Below are positions 47,660-57,954 of a stretch of DNA of 59,925 bases, piece by piece. Location of the stretch: NCBI GenBank assembly GCA_028710565.1, contig JAQTTV010000019.1:1-59925 (forward strand), read 5' to 3'. The notes beneath the pieces were generated by a model. That model saw only the letters and a program-made list of their open reading frames with translations. It was not told the DNA's origin and did no database searches. Source of the DNA: Gallionella sp. (lineage in GTDB: Bacteria > Pseudomonadota > Gammaproteobacteria > Burkholderiales > Gallionellaceae). The position numbers and the translations under genes are program-made. How positions within the stretch are numbered: the first letter of the stretch is position 1; each line of letters begins with the position of its first letter.

Positions 47660-47682
47660 AATTCACTTTTCACGTTCAAACC

Positions 47683-49137
47683 ATGATAAACGCCAGTCTT
47701 AAACAACTTTCCGCCGCGCTGGCGGAAAAGAAAATTTCCAGCGTGGAGCTGACGCAGCTTTATTTAGACCGTATCGCCGCGCTGAATCCGACTTTAAATG
47801 CCTTCGTGACCTTGGATGCCGAGCGTAGTTTGGCGCAGGCAAAGGCTGCTGATGCGATGTTGGCGGCGGGTCATGCCCAACCGTTGACAGGTATTCCCCT
47901 CGCGCAAAAAGATATTTTCTGCGCCACAGGTTGGCGCACGACGTGCGGCTCGAAAATGTTGGAGAACTTCATCGCGCCCTACGATGCGCATGTGATTCAA
48001 CAATTCAACCAAGCGGGCGCAGTGAATTTGGGCAAAACCAACATGGACGAATTTGCCATGGGTTCGTCCAACGAAACCTCGTATTTCGGCGCAGTGCGCA
48101 ACCCGTGGAATACCAACGCCGTCCCTGGTGGCAGTTCGGGCGGTGCAGCTTCTGCCGTGGCAGCACGTTTGTGCGCCGCAGCGACAGGCACGGACACGGG
48201 TGGTTCGATACGTCAACCCGCCGCGTTGTGCGGCATTTCGGGCATCAAACCGACTTACGGCACGGTGTCGCGCTACGGCATGATTGCCTTCGCGTCCAGT
48301 TTGGATCAAGCAGGCCCGATGGCACGCAGCGCGGAAGATTGCGCCTTGATGCTGAACGTGATGACGGGCTTTGACGAGCGCGATTCCACCAGCTTGCAAC
48401 GCGAAAAAGAAGATTACACCCGCGACTTAAATCAACCATTGGCAGGGTTGCGTATCGGCTTGCCGAAAGAATTTTTCGCCGCTGGCTTGGATAACGATGT
48501 GGCGGAATGTGTGCAAGCCGCGATTGCCGAATACCAAAAGCTCGGCGCGGTGGTGGTGGACATCAGCCTGCCAAATTCCCGCCTCGCCGTACCCGTGTAT
48601 TACGTCCTCGCCCCCGCCGAAGCCTCCAGCAACTTGTCGCGCTTCGACGGCGTGCGCTATGGCTACCGTGCCCCTGACTACACGGACTTAACCGATATGT
48701 ATGAAAAATCCCGCGCCCAAGGTTTTGGCGCTGAAGTCAAACGCCGCATTATGATCGGCACTTACGTCCTGTCGCACGGCTATTACGACGCGTATTATTT
48801 GCAAGCACAAAAAATCCGCCGCCTCATCGCCCAAGATTTCGCCGCAGCCTTTACCCAATGCGATGTCATCATGGGGCCGACCTCGCCTTCCACCGCTTTC
48901 AATTTAGGCGAAAAAGGCGACGATCCCGTGCAGATGTATTTGTCCGACATTTACACCATCGCCGTGAATTTGGCAGGCTTGCCAGGGATGTCCATCCCCG
49001 CAGGCTTTGGCAAAAACGGCCTGCCCGTCGGATTGCAACTCATCGGCGATTACTTCAAAGAAGCGCAAATGCTCAACGCCGCCCACCAGTACCAACAGGC
49101 GACGGATTGGCATCAACGTGCGCCACAACACATTTAA
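47683..49137 (+). CDS. gatA: Asp/Glu-tRNA amidotransferase subunit GatA
   Basis: 484 residues. Glutaminase/amidase subunit delivering ammonia to GatB. The amidase-signature Ser-cisSer-Lys triad is visible: Lys in PLAQKDIF, the Gly/Ser loop [16 protein letters not shown], and nucleophile Ser in [12 protein letters not shown]. The C-terminal [14 protein letters not shown] is also typical. The frame begins at ATG 47683, with only a weak ribosome site, just after the large palindrome. Confidence 0.97.
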   Translation: MINASLKQLSAALAEKKISSVELTQLYLDRIAALNPTLNAFVTLDAERSLAQAKAADAMLAAGHAQPLTGIPLAQKDIFCATGWRTTCGSKMLENFIAPYDAHVIQQFNQAGAVNLGKTNMDEFAMGSSNETSYFGAVRNPWNTNAVPGGSSGGAASAVAARLCAAATGTDTGGSIRQPAALCGISGIKPTYGTVSRYGMIAFASSLDQAGPMARSAEDCALMLNVMTGFDERDSTSLQREKEDYTRDLNQPLAGLRIGLPKEFFAAGLDNDVAECVQAAIAEYQKLGAVVVDISLPNSRLAVPVYYVLAPAEASSNLSRFDGVRYGYRAPDYTDLTDMYEKSRAQGFGAEVKRRIMIGTYVLSHGYYDAYYLQAQKIRRLIAQDFAAAFTQCDVIMGPTSPSTAFNLGEKGDDPVQMYLSDIYTIAVNLAGLPGMSIPAGFGKNGLPVGLQLIGDYFKEAQMLNAAHQYQQATDWHQRAPQHI

Positions 49138-49155
49138 GCGGTAAGGAAAATAAGC

Positions 49156-50643
49156 ATGAAATGGGAAATCGTAATCGGGTTGGAAGTGCACGCGCAGCTT
49201 TCAACGCAGACTAAAATTTTTTCGGGCGCATCGACGGCGTTTGGGGCGGAACCGAATACGCAGGCGGATGCGGTGAGTATCGCCTTGCCAGGGGTGTTGC
49301 CCGTGTTGAACAAGGGCGCAGTGGAGCGGGCGATTCAGTTTGGTTTGGCGGTGGGGGCGCATATCGCGCCGCGTTCGGTGTTTGCGCGCAAAAATTATTT
49401 TTACCCAGACTTGCCAAAAGGTTATCAAATCAGTCAGTTTGATTTGCCCGTGGTAGGGATGGGCGCGATGACCATACAAGTTGAACCGTTATCGGGTAAC
49501 GCCAAACCTTACGAAAAAGTGGTGCGCATCACCCGCGCCCATCTGGAAGAAGATGCGGGCAAGTCGGTGCATGGCGCGACCCAAGGCATGACGGGCATCG
49601 ACTTAAATCGTGCGGGTACGCCGTTATTGGAAATCGTGTCCGAACCCGATATGTCGTCCGCCGCCGAAGCGGTGGCGTATGCCAAAACGCTGCATTCGCT
49701 GGTGCGCTGGATTGGGATTTGCGATGGCAATATGCAGGAAGGTTCGTTCCGTTGCGACGTGAACGTGTCGGTGCGCCGTGCGGGTGAACCGCTGGGCACA
49801 CGCCGCGAAATCAAAAATTTGAACTCGTTTAAGTTTATGCAGCAAGCCATTGATTATGAAGTGCAATGGCAAATTGACACGCTGGAAAATGGCGGCAAAA
49901 TTCAACAAGCCACCATTTTGTTTGACCCCGAAACAGGTGAAACCCACGCCATGCGCAGCAAAGAAGACGCGCATGATTATCGTTATTTCCCCGATCCAGA
50001 TTTATTGCCGTTGGATATTTCGCCTGAATTTATCGAGCAAATGCGGGCGAAATTGCCTGAATTGCCCGAAGCACGCCGCACGCGTTATACCGAAAATTAC
50101 GCGCTGTCTGCTTACGATGCCAATGCCTTGACCGCTACCCGCGAAATGGCAGATTTCTTTGATGCGTGCCTCGCCGCAACCCTCTCCCCCAGCCCCTCTC
50201 CCGCAGGCGGGCGAGGGGAGCAAGTCGCCAAGATGTGTGCGAATTGGCTGATCGGCGAAGTCAGCGCGCAACTGAATCGCGATGGGCTAGACATGACCAC
50301 CTGCCCCATCACGCCTACGCAACTGAGCGGCATGTTGGTGCGCATCGCGGACAACACCATTTCCAATTCGGGCGCGAAAGACGTGTTCCGTGTGTTATGG
50401 GCGGAAGGCGGCGATGCCGATGCCATCATCGAAGCCAAAGGTCTGAAGCAAGTCTCCGACAGCGGCGCAATCGAAGCCTTGGTGGATGAAATCATCACCG
50501 CCAATGCCGAAAAAGTTGCCGAGTACCGCAGCGGCAAAGACAAATTATTCGGCTTCTTCGTTGGTTTAGCCATGAAAGCCAGCAAAGGTAAAGCCAACCC
50601 TGCGCAGTTGAACGAGATTTTGAAGGCGAAATTAGCAGGATAA
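49156..50643 (+). CDS. gatB: Asp/Glu-tRNA amidotransferase subunit GatB
   Basis: 495 residues. The kinase/transamidase subunit that activates the tRNA-bound acid. Motifs: [18 protein letters not shown] at the N-terminus, [25 protein letters not shown] [31 protein letters not shown], and [11 protein letters not shown]. The C-terminal helical and YqeY domains are present. Residues about 342-356 ([15 protein letters not shown]) are extra to the family and encoded by a palindromic repeat in frame. Confidence 0.96.
   Translation: MKWEIVIGLEVHAQLSTQTKIFSGASTAFGAEPNTQADAVSIALPGVLPVLNKGAVERAIQFGLAVGAHIAPRSVFARKNYFYPDLPKGYQISQFDLPVVGMGAMTIQVEPLSGNAKPYEKVVRITRAHLEEDAGKSVHGATQGMTGIDLNRAGTPLLEIVSEPDMSSAAEAVAYAKTLHSLVRWIGICDGNMQEGSFRCDVNVSVRRAGEPLGTRREIKNLNSFKFMQQAIDYEVQWQIDTLENGGKIQQATILFDPETGETHAMRSKEDAHDYRYFPDPDLLPLDISPEFIEQMRAKLPELPEARRTRYTENYALSAYDANALTATREMADFFDACLAATLSPSPSPAGGRGEQVAKMCANWLIGEVSAQLNRDGLDMTTCPITPTQLSGMLVRIADNTISNSGAKDVFRVLWAEGGDADAIIEAKGLKQVSDSGAIEALVDEIITANAEKVAEYRSGKDKLFGFFVGLAMKASKGKANPAQLNEILKAKLAG
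50179..50223. repeat. Palindromic repeat inside gatB
   Basis: ACCCTCTCCCCCAGCCCCTC then TCCCGCAGGCGGGCGAGGGG; the same family as 31737-31780 and 37225-37274. It replaces or adds 15 codons in the hinge before CANWLIGEV. Confidence 0.9.
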
Positions 50644-50749
50644 GATCTGAAAAATCCGCCTCGGCTGCACGGGCAAGCGAAAGGTTTGCAAATAGTGTTG
50701 AAACGCCGCTGGCGTAGCGGAAACCCCCCGCAGCGCGGGGTGGAGGATG

Positions 50750-53701
50750 TCAGCGTATGAGATCAAAATCGGGTTTTTGGGTGGATGATTCATGGCTTAA
50801 CGACTGGCGCATCTGGCGGAATCGGCATTGGGTACGATACGGAATATCGGGTGATACCCATTCGCGCCATTCTTGGTGGCTCATATTGCGGGTGAGTTTT
50901 TGGCAGAGCAACTCTGGCCAAGCGGCGGGGGCGGGCCAGAGGCGGAGGGTACGATCCCGACTTCCCGACACAATGCGCTTGCCGTCTGGACTGAAGGCGA
51001 CACTGGTCACAAAGCTTGTATGCCCCTCAAGCGGCGAGCCAATGGGTTGACCCGTTTGTACGTCCCACAGGCGCAGGGTTTTATCATCGCTCACCGATAC
51101 CACGCACTTGCCATCTGGGCTAAAGGCGACACTACCCACATTACCTTCATGTCCCTTAAGCGGCACACCAATAGGCTGACCCGTTTGTGCATCCCACAGG
51201 CGCAGAGTGTGATCCGTACTTCCAGATACCACGCGCTTGCCGTCTGGACTAAAGGCAACACTCCACACCCAGGCTATATGCCCCTTAAGTGGCGCACCGA
51301 TAGGCTGACCTGTTCGCACATCCCACAGGCGCAGAGTATTGTCACCGCTCGCCGATACCACGCGCTTGCCGTCTGGGCTAAAGGCGACACCAAACACCGA
51401 ATAGGTATGCCCCTTAAACGGTGTTCCGATAGGTTGACCCGTTTGCGCATCCCACAGGCGCAGGGTGTTGTCCTCACTCCCCGACACCACGCGTTTGCCA
51501 TCTGGGCTAAAGGCGACACTGGTCACCCCATATTTATGCCCCTTAAGTGGCACACCAATAGGCTGACCCGTTTTCGCATTCCACAAACGCAAAGTTTGGT
51601 CTTTACTTCCCGATACCACGCGCTTGCCGTCTAGGCTAAAGGCGACGCTGGACACACTGTTTGTATGCCCCTTAAGCGGCTCACCGATAGGCTGACCTGT
51701 TTGCACATCCCACAGGTGCAGGGTATTGTCATCGCTCCCCAATATCATGTATTTGCCGTTTGGGCTAAAGGCGACACTGGTCACCCCATCTTCAGACTCC
51801 TTAAGTGGCGCACTGATAGACTGACCCGTTTGCACATTCCACAGGCGCAGGGTATTGTCATAGCTCCCCGATACGATGCGCTTGCCATCTGGGCTAAAGG
51901 AGACACTCAACACTCTCTCTTGATGTCCCTCAAGCGGTACACCGATAGGTTGAGCCGTTTGCGCATCCCACAGGCGCAAGGTTTGGTCATTGCTTCCCGA
52001 CACCACGCGTTTGCCATCTGGGCTAAAGGCGGCACTGGTCACCCTGTTCGTATGCCCCTCAAGCGGTGCATCGATAGGCTGACCCGTCTGCGCATCCCAC
52101 AGACGCAGGGTTTTGTCATAACTTCCCGACAAAATGCGTTTGCCGTCAGGGCTAAAGGCGACACTGGTCACCCTGTTTGTATGTCCCTTAAGTGGCTCAC
52201 CGATAGGCTGACCCGTTTGCGCATCCCACAGGCGCAGGGTGGAATCCCAACTCCCCGACACGATGTGCTTACCATCTGGGCTAAAGGCGATACTGGTGAC
52301 ATAGCCTTTATGCCCATGAAGCGGCGCACCGATAGGCTGACCTGTTTGCACATCCCACAGGCGCAGGGTTTTGTCATCACTCCCTGACACCACGCGTTTG
52401 CCATCTGGGCTAAAAGCGACACTGGTCACCATGCCTCTATGTCCCTTAAGTGGCTCACCGATAGGTTGCCCCGTTTGCGCATCCCACAGGCGCAGGGTTT
52501 GGTCCGTACTCCCCGACACAATGCGCTTGCCGTCTGGGCTAACAGCGACACTCTCTATTGGGTGTTTATGCCCCTTAAGTGGCGCACCGATAGGTTGACC
52601 CGTTTGCACATCCCACACGCGCAGAGTATTGTCACCATTCCCTGACACCACGCGCTTGCCATCTGGGCTAAAGGCAACTGCATCAACAGAAGCATCCGTT
52701 GGAATGATTTTCAGCAAATCACGTTTTTCCAACAAAGCATTCAACAAACTCCCTTCACTCTCGGCATTGGACGATATGATTTGTGCCGCCAGTGCCAAGA
52801 GTAAGGCTCGTTGATCACCACCAAAGCGCGTACCTGCGAGCAACCCCTGTGATTCAGTTGCTAATCGGAAAGAAATCGCCCTATCCCGCTCGGCAATGGC
52901 TTTGCTTTCATTAGTTTTGGCCAGATTTTCACCCTCAATCGCACGCTTAAGATTGGTTTCGGCGACAGATTTTTGTCGAGTAGCCTCCGTAGCATTTTTC
53001 TCAGCCAGCTTTTGATTTTGTTGCGCAATACCCTGTTGATGTTTGGCTTCTTGGGCATTACGCTCGGCACGTTGCGCATTCTGATTCGCCCGCTCGGCAT
53101 TTTGTGTGGCGGTATAAGCCTCATACCCCGCCACCATCACTAAGCCGAGCAACAGTGCGATGGATGTCCGCACCACCCACTTCCAGCGCGTACTGGCTTT
53201 GGCATGGCGCGGCGCAATCGCCAGTCTATCCACGACAGCTTGACTGGCAATGCCGCTGGTTGCGGCTTCGGCGGTTTCGTCGATCCAGATTTTGTCGGTA
53301 TGCCCCAGCCACTCGGCAACTTGTTGCGCTACGTCTTCGGCTTGTAGCGCGCCGCCGATGTTAATGGAAATGATGGGGCGGTCAGGATGGTGTTTGCGGA
53401 ATTCTTCCGCTTCCTTCCGCACCCAGCGCGGTTCGCGCAGCGTGCCGTGGTTGGCGATTACCACTAGAATGCGCGAACGCAGCAAGGCTTTGCGCAAGGT
53501 GCTGTCGAGTTGATTACCAGGTGGGGCTTCGTCTTCGCTAAAAAATACCGTGAAGTCGCGTTCCCGCAAGCGATGCGCTAAGTCTGAGGCGTAGCTTTGC
53601 GTACCGCGAGGCTGCGGTCCCAAGGCAAATGACAGAAAAACATCGTAACCAAACAGCCGCGAAGCAAAAGTTTGCCTTTGGGGGGGACTCGGTGAGATCA
53701 T
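50750..53701 (-). CDS. TIR domain - membrane segment - coiled coil - 14x WD40 protein
   Basis: 983 residues from ATG at 53701 behind CAGGAGCAACC; the frame extends to 53908 but the extra part overlaps glyA. TIR domain at about 19-145 (YDVFLSFAL; a glutamate, E97, in the PRWVRKE segment where TIR NADases have their catalytic Glu). One membrane segment at about 174-196, then an Ala/Gln/Asn-rich coiled coil to about 290. Fourteen 43-residue WD40 repeats follow (AFSPDGKRVVSGSxDxTLRL), enough for two seven-blade propellers. The tail is W-P-ELLCQKLTRNMSHQEWREW. Probably a membrane-tethered sensor or effector in signalling or defence; function is inferred only. Confidence 0.9.
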   Translation of the reverse strand: MISPSPPQRQTFASRLFGYDVFLSFALGPQPRGTQSYASDLAHRLRERDFTVFFSEDEAPPGNQLDSTLRKALLRSRILVVIANHGTLREPRWVRKEAEEFRKHHPDRPIISINIGGALQAEDVAQQVAEWLGHTDKIWIDETAEAATSGIASQAVVDRLAIAPRHAKASTRWKWVVRTSIALLLGLVMVAGYEAYTATQNAERANQNAQRAERNAQEAKHQQGIAQQNQKLAEKNATEATRQKSVAETNLKRAIEGENLAKTNESKAIAERDRAISFRLATESQGLLAGTRFGGDQRALLLALAAQIISSNAESEGSLLNALLEKRDLLKIIPTDASVDAVAFSPDGKRVVSGNGDNTLRVWDVQTGQPIGAPLKGHKHPIESVAVSPDGKRIVSGSTDQTLRLWDAQTGQPIGEPLKGHRGMVTSVAFSPDGKRVVSGSDDKTLRLWDVQTGQPIGAPLHGHKGYVTSIAFSPDGKHIVSGSWDSTLRLWDAQTGQPIGEPLKGHTNRVTSVAFSPDGKRILSGSYDKTLRLWDAQTGQPIDAPLEGHTNRVTSAAFSPDGKRVVSGSNDQTLRLWDAQTAQPIGVPLEGHQERVLSVSFSPDGKRIVSGSYDNTLRLWNVQTGQSISAPLKESEDGVTSVAFSPNGKYMILGSDDNTLHLWDVQTGQPIGEPLKGHTNSVSSVAFSLDGKRVVSGSKDQTLRLWNAKTGQPIGVPLKGHKYGVTSVAFSPDGKRVVSGSEDNTLRLWDAQTGQPIGTPFKGHTYSVFGVAFSPDGKRVVSASGDNTLRLWDVRTGQPIGAPLKGHIAWVWSVAFSPDGKRVVSGSTDHTLRLWDAQTGQPIGVPLKGHEGNVGSVAFSPDGKCVVSVSDDKTLRLWDVQTGQPIGSPLEGHTSFVTSVAFSPDGKRIVSGSRDRTLRLWPAPAAWPELLCQKLTRNMSHQEWREWVSPDIPYRTQCRFRQMRQSLSHESSTQKPDFDLIR

Positions 53702-53811
53702 GGTTGCTCCTGATGCTGGGACGGGGGCATTATGAACCAGCATGGGGCTATTGTGGACATCAGCTTGCGTGGACAGGACGCAAAAGCACTCACTCAAACC
53801 ACTTGGCAAAT

Positions 53812-53842
53812 AAAAAACGGCACGTCTCGGCGTGCCGTTTTT
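53812..53842 (-). terminator. Terminator of glyA
   Basis: AAAAACGGCACG (53813-53824) and CGTGCCGTTTTT (53831-53842) form a 12 bp stem with a 6-base loop; on the minus strand it ends in TTTTTT. It lies 17 bases after the glyA stop. Confidence 0.9.
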
Positions 53843-53858
53843 AAGTTCGTTAGCGTGC

Positions 53859-55106
53859 TTACGCGCTGTAAACAGGGAATTTGTCGCACAGCACTTTGAC
53901 TTCGGCAATCACACGAGCGGTGACTGCTTCGTCATTCGGTGCATCCAACACGTCAGCAATCAAATGTGCCAGTTTTTCGGCTTCTAACTCTTTGAAACCA
54001 CGGGTGGTCATCGCGGGGCTGCCGATACGAATGCCGCTGGTGACAAACGGTTTTTGCGGATCATTCGGAATGGCGTTTTTGTTGACCGTGATATGCGCAC
54101 GACCCAAAGCGGCTTCGGCATCTTTGCCCGTGATGTGCTTGGCTTGCAAGTCCAGCAAGAACAAATGGCAATCGGTATGCCCCGACACGATGCGCAGACC
54201 GCGTTCTTGCAATACGCGCGCCATGACGCGGGCGTTATCCACGACTTGTTTTTGATAGACCTTGAATTCTTTGCTGGCAGCTTCTTTGAAAGCCACGGCT
54301 TTGCCTGCGATGACGTGCATCAAGGGACCGCCTTGAATGCCAGGGAAAATCGCGGAATTCAGCACTTTTTCAAATTCAGCTTTTGCCAAAATAATCCCGC
54401 CACGTGGGCCGCGCAGGGTTTTGTGGGTGGTGCTGGTCACAAAGTCGGCAATGCCGACTGGGCTAGGGTAAACGCCCGCAGCCACCAAACCCGCATAGTG
54501 CGCCATATCCACAAACAAATACGCGCCGACGCTGTCAGCGATTTGACGGAAGCGTTTCCAGTCGATGACCAATGAGTAAGCGGATGCACCCGCCACGATC
54601 ATTTTGGGTTTGTGTTCCAACGCCAAGGCTTGCACTTGGTCGTAGTCGATTTCTTCTTTGTCGTTCAAGCCGTATTGAATGGCGTTATACAACTTGCCGC
54701 TAATGTTGACCGACGCACCGTGGGTCAAATGTCCACCGTGTGCCAAAGACATCCCTAAAATCGTATCGCCTGGTTTCAATACGGAAACATAAACCGCTTG
54801 GTTGGCTTGTGAACCTGAATGCGGTTGCACGTTGGCGTATTCCGCACCAAACAAGGCTTTTACGCGATCAATCGCCAGTTGTTCCGCCACATCGACGTAT
54901 TCGCAACCGCCGTAATAACGCTTATTGGGGTAGCCTTCGGCGTATTTATTGGTCAATTTGCTGCCTTGCGCTTCCATCACCGCTGGGCTGGTGTAATTTT
55001 CGGAAGCGATCAGTTCGATATGATCTTCCTGACGGCGATTTTCATCTTGAACGGCTGCCCATAATTCGGGATCAGAGACGGCGAGGGTATTTTTGCTTGA
55101 AAACAT
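53859..55106 (-). CDS. glyA: Serine hydroxymethyltransferase
   Basis: 415 residues from ATG at 55106 ([16 protein letters not shown]). It interconverts serine and glycine with tetrahydrofolate, PLP-dependent. Signature [39 protein letters not shown], and the PLP lysine in [15 protein letters not shown]. An extension to 55157 adds 17 non-conserved residues and is rejected. The single gene has its own terminator. Confidence 0.97.
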   Translation of the reverse strand: MFSSKNTLAVSDPELWAAVQDENRRQEDHIELIASENYTSPAVMEAQGSKLTNKYAEGYPNKRYYGGCEYVDVAEQLAIDRVKALFGAEYANVQPHSGSQANQAVYVSVLKPGDTILGMSLAHGGHLTHGASVNISGKLYNAIQYGLNDKEEIDYDQVQALALEHKPKMIVAGASAYSLVIDWKRFRQIADSVGAYLFVDMAHYAGLVAAGVYPSPVGIADFVTSTTHKTLRGPRGGIILAKAEFEKVLNSAIFPGIQGGPLMHVIAGKAVAFKEAASKEFKVYQKQVVDNARVMARVLQERGLRIVSGHTDCHLFLLDLQAKHITGKDAEAALGRAHITVNKNAIPNDPQKPFVTSGIRIGSPAMTTRGFKELEAEKLAHLIADVLDAPNDEAVTARVIAEVKVLCDKFPVYSA

Positions 55107-55248
55107 AGCGGTTAGTCCTATAGTATTGAAATCGAAAAAAGTAGCGAATTCTATCATGTGCTACGGCGGTTACGCGCTGTCGCAGGCACCCGAATCGCTA
55201 TATCTGCGCTCTGTAATAGGTTATTTATGCAAAGGGTGCGTTAAAATC

Positions 55249-55278
55249 TTGCCTTAAGTATCAGAATTGTCGTAGAAT
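55249..55278 (+). promoter_or_regulatory. Probable promoter of rpsP-rimM-trmD-rplS
   Basis: TTGCCT (55249-55254) and TAGAAT (55273-55278) are spaced by 18 bases, about 42 bases before the rpsP ATG. Confidence 0.5.
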
Positions 55279-55319
55279 TCGCGCCCTTTCGCTCGGCTCA
55301 TTATTTTAGGTAGGTTTAT

Positions 55320-55580
55320 ATGGTCATCATTCGTCTTTCTCGTGGCGGTTCTAAGAATCGTCCTTTCTACAATGTTGTTGTTGCCGATTCACGCAATCGT
55401 CGCGATGGTCGCTTCATCGAACGCGTGGGTTTCTACAACTCCGTGGCAACTGAAAAACAAGAAGCACTGCGTTTAGATTTGGCGCGTGTTACTTTCTGGC
55501 AAAGCAAAGGCGCGCAATTGAGCGACGCAGTCGCTAAGCTGGTTAAACGTGCAGGTGCAAGTGCCGTTGTTGCAGCCTAA
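55320..55580 (+). CDS. rpsP: 30S ribosomal protein S16
   Basis: 86 residues. [20 protein letters not shown] and [19 protein letters not shown] are diagnostic. ATG follows TAGGTAGGTTTAT. First gene of the rpsP-rimM-trmD-rplS operon. Confidence 0.98.
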   Translation: MVIIRLSRGGSKNRPFYNVVVADSRNRRDGRFIERVGFYNSVATEKQEALRLDLARVTFWQSKGAQLSDAVAKLVKRAGASAVVAA

Positions 55581-56091
55581 TACTGATACGCCCTTGGTCA
55601 TTATGGGGCGTGTCGCCGCTGCACATGGCGTGCGCGGCTGGATAAAGGTACAACCGTTCACCGAGTATTTGGATAGTCTGTTGGATTATCCTGTCTGGTG
55701 GATTGCAGCATCGGAAAACGCGACATGGCGCGAAGTCAAAGTGGTGCAGACAGAAGCGCATCACAAAACACTCGCCGCGCTGTTGCCTGACTGCCCTGAT
55801 CGCACGGCAGCTGAAAAGCTCAAAGGCTGGCTGATTGCTGTGCCGCGAGCTTCACTGCCTGAACCTGATTCGGATGAGTATTACTGGTCAGACTTAATTG
55901 GTTCGACTGTGGTTAATCTGGAAGGTGTTTCATTTGGTCAGGTCATCAATTTGATGGAAACGGGCGCAAATGACGTGCTGCTGATCAAAGGTGAACATGG
56001 TGACGTGTTGATTCCCTTTGTCAAAGCAGTGGTGCAAGATGTCGATATGCAGCAAAAGCAGATTCGGGTGGACTGGCAGTTGGATGTGTAG
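55561..56091 (+). CDS. rimM: Ribosome maturation factor RimM
   Basis: About 176 residues. RimM assists 30S head assembly with S19. N-terminal barrel motif [20 protein letters not shown], then EEYYW-like [15 protein letters not shown], and the PRC-barrel domain ending [16 protein letters not shown] chose GTG at 55561, behind AGGTGCAA; GTG at 55549 or 55555 is possible. It overlaps the end of rpsP by about 20 bases. Confidence 0.95.
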   Translation: MPLLQPNTDTPLVIMGRVAAAHGVRGWIKVQPFTEYLDSLLDYPVWWIAASENATWREVKVVQTEAHHKTLAALLPDCPDRTAAEKLKGWLIAVPRASLPEPDSDEYYWSDLIGSTVVNLEGVSFGQVINLMETGANDVLLIKGEHGDVLIPFVKAVVQDVDMQQKQIRVDWQLDV

Positions 56092-56109
56092 TCAAAAGCG
56101 TATTTCGAT

Positions 56110-56874
56110 ATGAATTTTGATGTCATCACCCTGTTTCCCGCGATGTTTGATGCCATTACGCAACACGGTATCACACGGCGGGCAGCGGAAAAATCGCTGT
56201 TCGCGCTGCATACTTGGAATCCCCGTGATTTCACGCTTGACAATCATCGCACCGTCGATGATCGTCCTTACGGGGGCGGGCCAGGTATGGTGATGTTGGG
56301 TGAACCGTTGGCAGCTGCGATTACCGCAGCCAAACAGCGGCAAGCTGAACAGGGATTGGCCAGCAGTCGCGTGGTGTATCTTTCGCCACAAGGCAGTTTG
56401 CTGACCCACAAATGGGTGAAAGCACGCGCGGATCAGCCCGAACAAGGCTTGATTCTGTTGGCAGGACGCTACGAAGGCATAGATGAACGGCTGATTCGTC
56501 AGTACGTAGATGAAGAAATTTCCATCGGCGACTATGTGTTGTCAGGTGGAGAACTCGCGGCGATGGTATTGGTGGACAGTGTGGTGCGGCAACTGCCTGA
56601 TGTATTAGGCGATGCCCAATCCGCCGAGCAAGATTCCTTTGTACAAGGCTTGCTCGACTGCCCCCACTACACCCGCCCCGAAGTGTTTAATGGTGAAGCT
56701 GTGCCCCCTGTGTTGTTGTCTGGACATCATGCTCAGATTACCCGCTGGCGGCTTCAACAGTCATTGGGCAGAACATGGTTGCGCCGCCCAGATTTGCTGG
56801 TAAAGCGTGACTTAACAAAAGAAGAATCTGGGCTTCTGGCATCGTTCCAGAAGGAACAAGATTCACATAACTAA
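56110..56874 (+). CDS. trmD: tRNA (guanine-37-N1) methyltransferase TrmD
   Basis: 254 residues. It methylates G37 next to the anticodon, preventing frameshifts. SPOUT knot features: [55 protein letters not shown], and the catalytic D in the [13 protein letters not shown] segment. It lies 18 bases after rimM. Confidence 0.97.
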   Translation: MNFDVITLFPAMFDAITQHGITRRAAEKSLFALHTWNPRDFTLDNHRTVDDRPYGGGPGMVMLGEPLAAAITAAKQRQAEQGLASSRVVYLSPQGSLLTHKWVKARADQPEQGLILLAGRYEGIDERLIRQYVDEEISIGDYVLSGGELAAMVLVDSVVRQLPDVLGDAQSAEQDSFVQGLLDCPHYTRPEVFNGEAVPPVLLSGHHAQITRWRLQQSLGRTWLRRPDLLVKRDLTKEESGLLASFQKEQDSHN

Positions 56875-56887
56875 AGGAAGAAATGCA

Positions 56888-57250
56888 ATGAATTTAATTG
56901 AACAATTGGAACAGGAAGAAATTGCCCGCTTGGGTAAAGTTATTCCTTCATTCGCCCCTGGCGACACCGTCGTGGTCAACGTCAACGTGGTTGAAGGCGA
57001 ACGCAAACGTGTGCAAGCTTTTGAAGGCGTGGTCATTGCAAAACGCAATCGCGGTCTGAACTCTGGCTTCATCGTGCGTAAAATCTCCGCTGGCGAAGGC
57101 GTAGAACGTACTTTCCAAACTTACTCCCCGATCATCGCTTCCATCGAAGTGAAACGTCGCGGTGCAGTTCGTCGTGCGAAGTTGTACTACTTGCGTGAAC
57201 GCTCAGGCAAATCGGCGCGTATCAAAGAAAAATTGGCCGTGCGTCGTTAA
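56888..57250 (+). CDS. rplS: 50S ribosomal protein L19
   Basis: 120 residues. [39 protein letters not shown] and [12 protein letters not shown] match the family. ATG follows AAAGGAAGAAATGCA. Last gene of the operon. Confidence 0.98.
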   Translation: MNLIEQLEQEEIARLGKVIPSFAPGDTVVVNVNVVEGERKRVQAFEGVVIAKRNRGLNSGFIVRKISAGEGVERTFQTYSPIIASIEVKRRGAVRRAKLYYLRERSGKSARIKEKLAVRR

Positions 57251-57271
57251 TCGACCCCCAAGGTTTCAACC

Positions 57272-57299
57272 AAAACGGCAGCTTAGGCTGCCGTTTTTT
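57272..57299 (+). terminator. Terminator of the rpsP operon
   Basis: AAAACGGCAGC (57272-57282) and GCTGCCGTTTT (57287-57297) form an 11 bp stem with loop TTAG, followed by TT. Confidence 0.9.
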
Positions 57300-57350
57300 A
57301 TGTCAACATGCATCAACCGTAAAGCAAAAGTTTTACAACCCATTGCATTG

Positions 57351-57380
57351 ACTCCCCTCGCTCGTTTACGGGAGAGGGTG
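57351..57380. repeat. Decayed palindromic repeat
   Basis: ACTCCCCTCGCTCGTTTACG then GGAGAGGGTG; a worn relative of the CCCTCTCCC palindrome family, in the gap between rplS and the toxin gene. Confidence 0.5.
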
Positions 57381-57419
57381 CGCACCCAAAATAACCACGC
57401 TACGCTCAGTGCCCTTCCC

Positions 57420-57686
57420 TCAGCGGTAAACTTCCTTGCGATTGCCAACTTCCACCACAAGGACGCGTAATGCGCCGTCTTGTATCTCGCATATCACGCG
57501 ATAATCGCCAATACGGTACCGCCAGAAACTACCCAGCCCACCCGTAAGTGCTTTGCCTGTGTTACGTGGGTTTTCGCTTTCGGCAATGCGTTCGTTCATG
57601 TAGTCGAATATTCGCCGTGCGGTTTGTTTGTCGAGCTTCCGCAGTTGAGTTCTTGCGGTATCGGCGTAATCAATCATCCAAGCCAA
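57420..57686 (-). CDS. relE: RelE/ParE-superfamily toxin
   Basis: 88 residues. It is a RelE-like fold: MIDYADTARTQLRKLDKQTA, then FWRYRIGDYRVICEIQDG and LRVLVVEVGNRKEVYR at the C-terminus, the usual pattern of ribosome-dependent mRNA interferases. TTG at 57686 behind GAGGAAATATC is preferred because relatives start MAW; ATG at 57677 is the alternative. It overlaps the antitoxin gene by 8-17 bases. Probably a functional toxin-antitoxin pair. Confidence 0.9.
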   Translation of the reverse strand: MAWMIDYADTARTQLRKLDKQTARRIFDYMNERIAESENPRNTGKALTGGLGSFWRYRIGDYRVICEIQDGALRVLVVEVGNRKEVYR

Positions 57687-57897
57687 GATATTTCCTCACT
57701 TCTTCGGCGGTATGCACCTGCTCTTGTCCTTTACGGATGCGTTCCAGAACCTTAGCGGCAAGGTAGTAGTCTTCCATGTCTTCTATCCCTTGCTCAATAA
57801 TTTCTCGCAAATAGTACGCTTTTGAGCGTCCTGTGCTGGCTGCAAGAAAGTTAAGCCGTTGCTCCATTTCTGGCGCAAGTCGTATTGATGTTGCCAT
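57670..57897 (-). CDS. Ribbon-helix-helix antitoxin of the RelE pair
   Basis: 75 residues. The N-terminus TSIRLAPEMEQRLNFLAAST has the RHH DNA-binding pattern (MATSIRL strand, then two helices, GRSKAYYLREII). The C-terminal acidic part (EEVRKYLGLDD) should bind and neutralise the toxin. ATG follows GGGAGATGATCTA. Autoregulation of the promoter just upstream is expected from the family. Confidence 0.9.
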   Translation of the reverse strand: MATSIRLAPEMEQRLNFLAASTGRSKAYYLREIIEQGIEDMEDYYLAAKVLERIRKGQEQVHTAEEVRKYLGLDD

Positions 57898-57926
57898 TAG
57901 ATCATCTCCCGTGAATACATTTATTC

Positions 57927-57954
57927 ATTATACAAATTTTATGGATGCTTGCAA
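57927..57954 (-). promoter_or_regulatory. Promoter of the toxin-antitoxin operon
   Basis: On the minus strand TTGCAA (57949-57954) and TATAAT (57927-57932) are spaced by 16 bases, 30 bases before the antitoxin ATG. Likely bound by the antitoxin. Confidence 0.65.

Noticed and set aside
50873..52387. Plus-strand frames of 253 and 240 codons opposite the WD40 repeats
   Set aside because: They repeat with the same 129-base period as the WD40 units and are simply their antisense; no start signal.
54054..54575. 173-codon plus-strand frame opposite glyA
   Set aside because: It lies wholly inside the conserved SHMT coding sequence and has no ribosome site.
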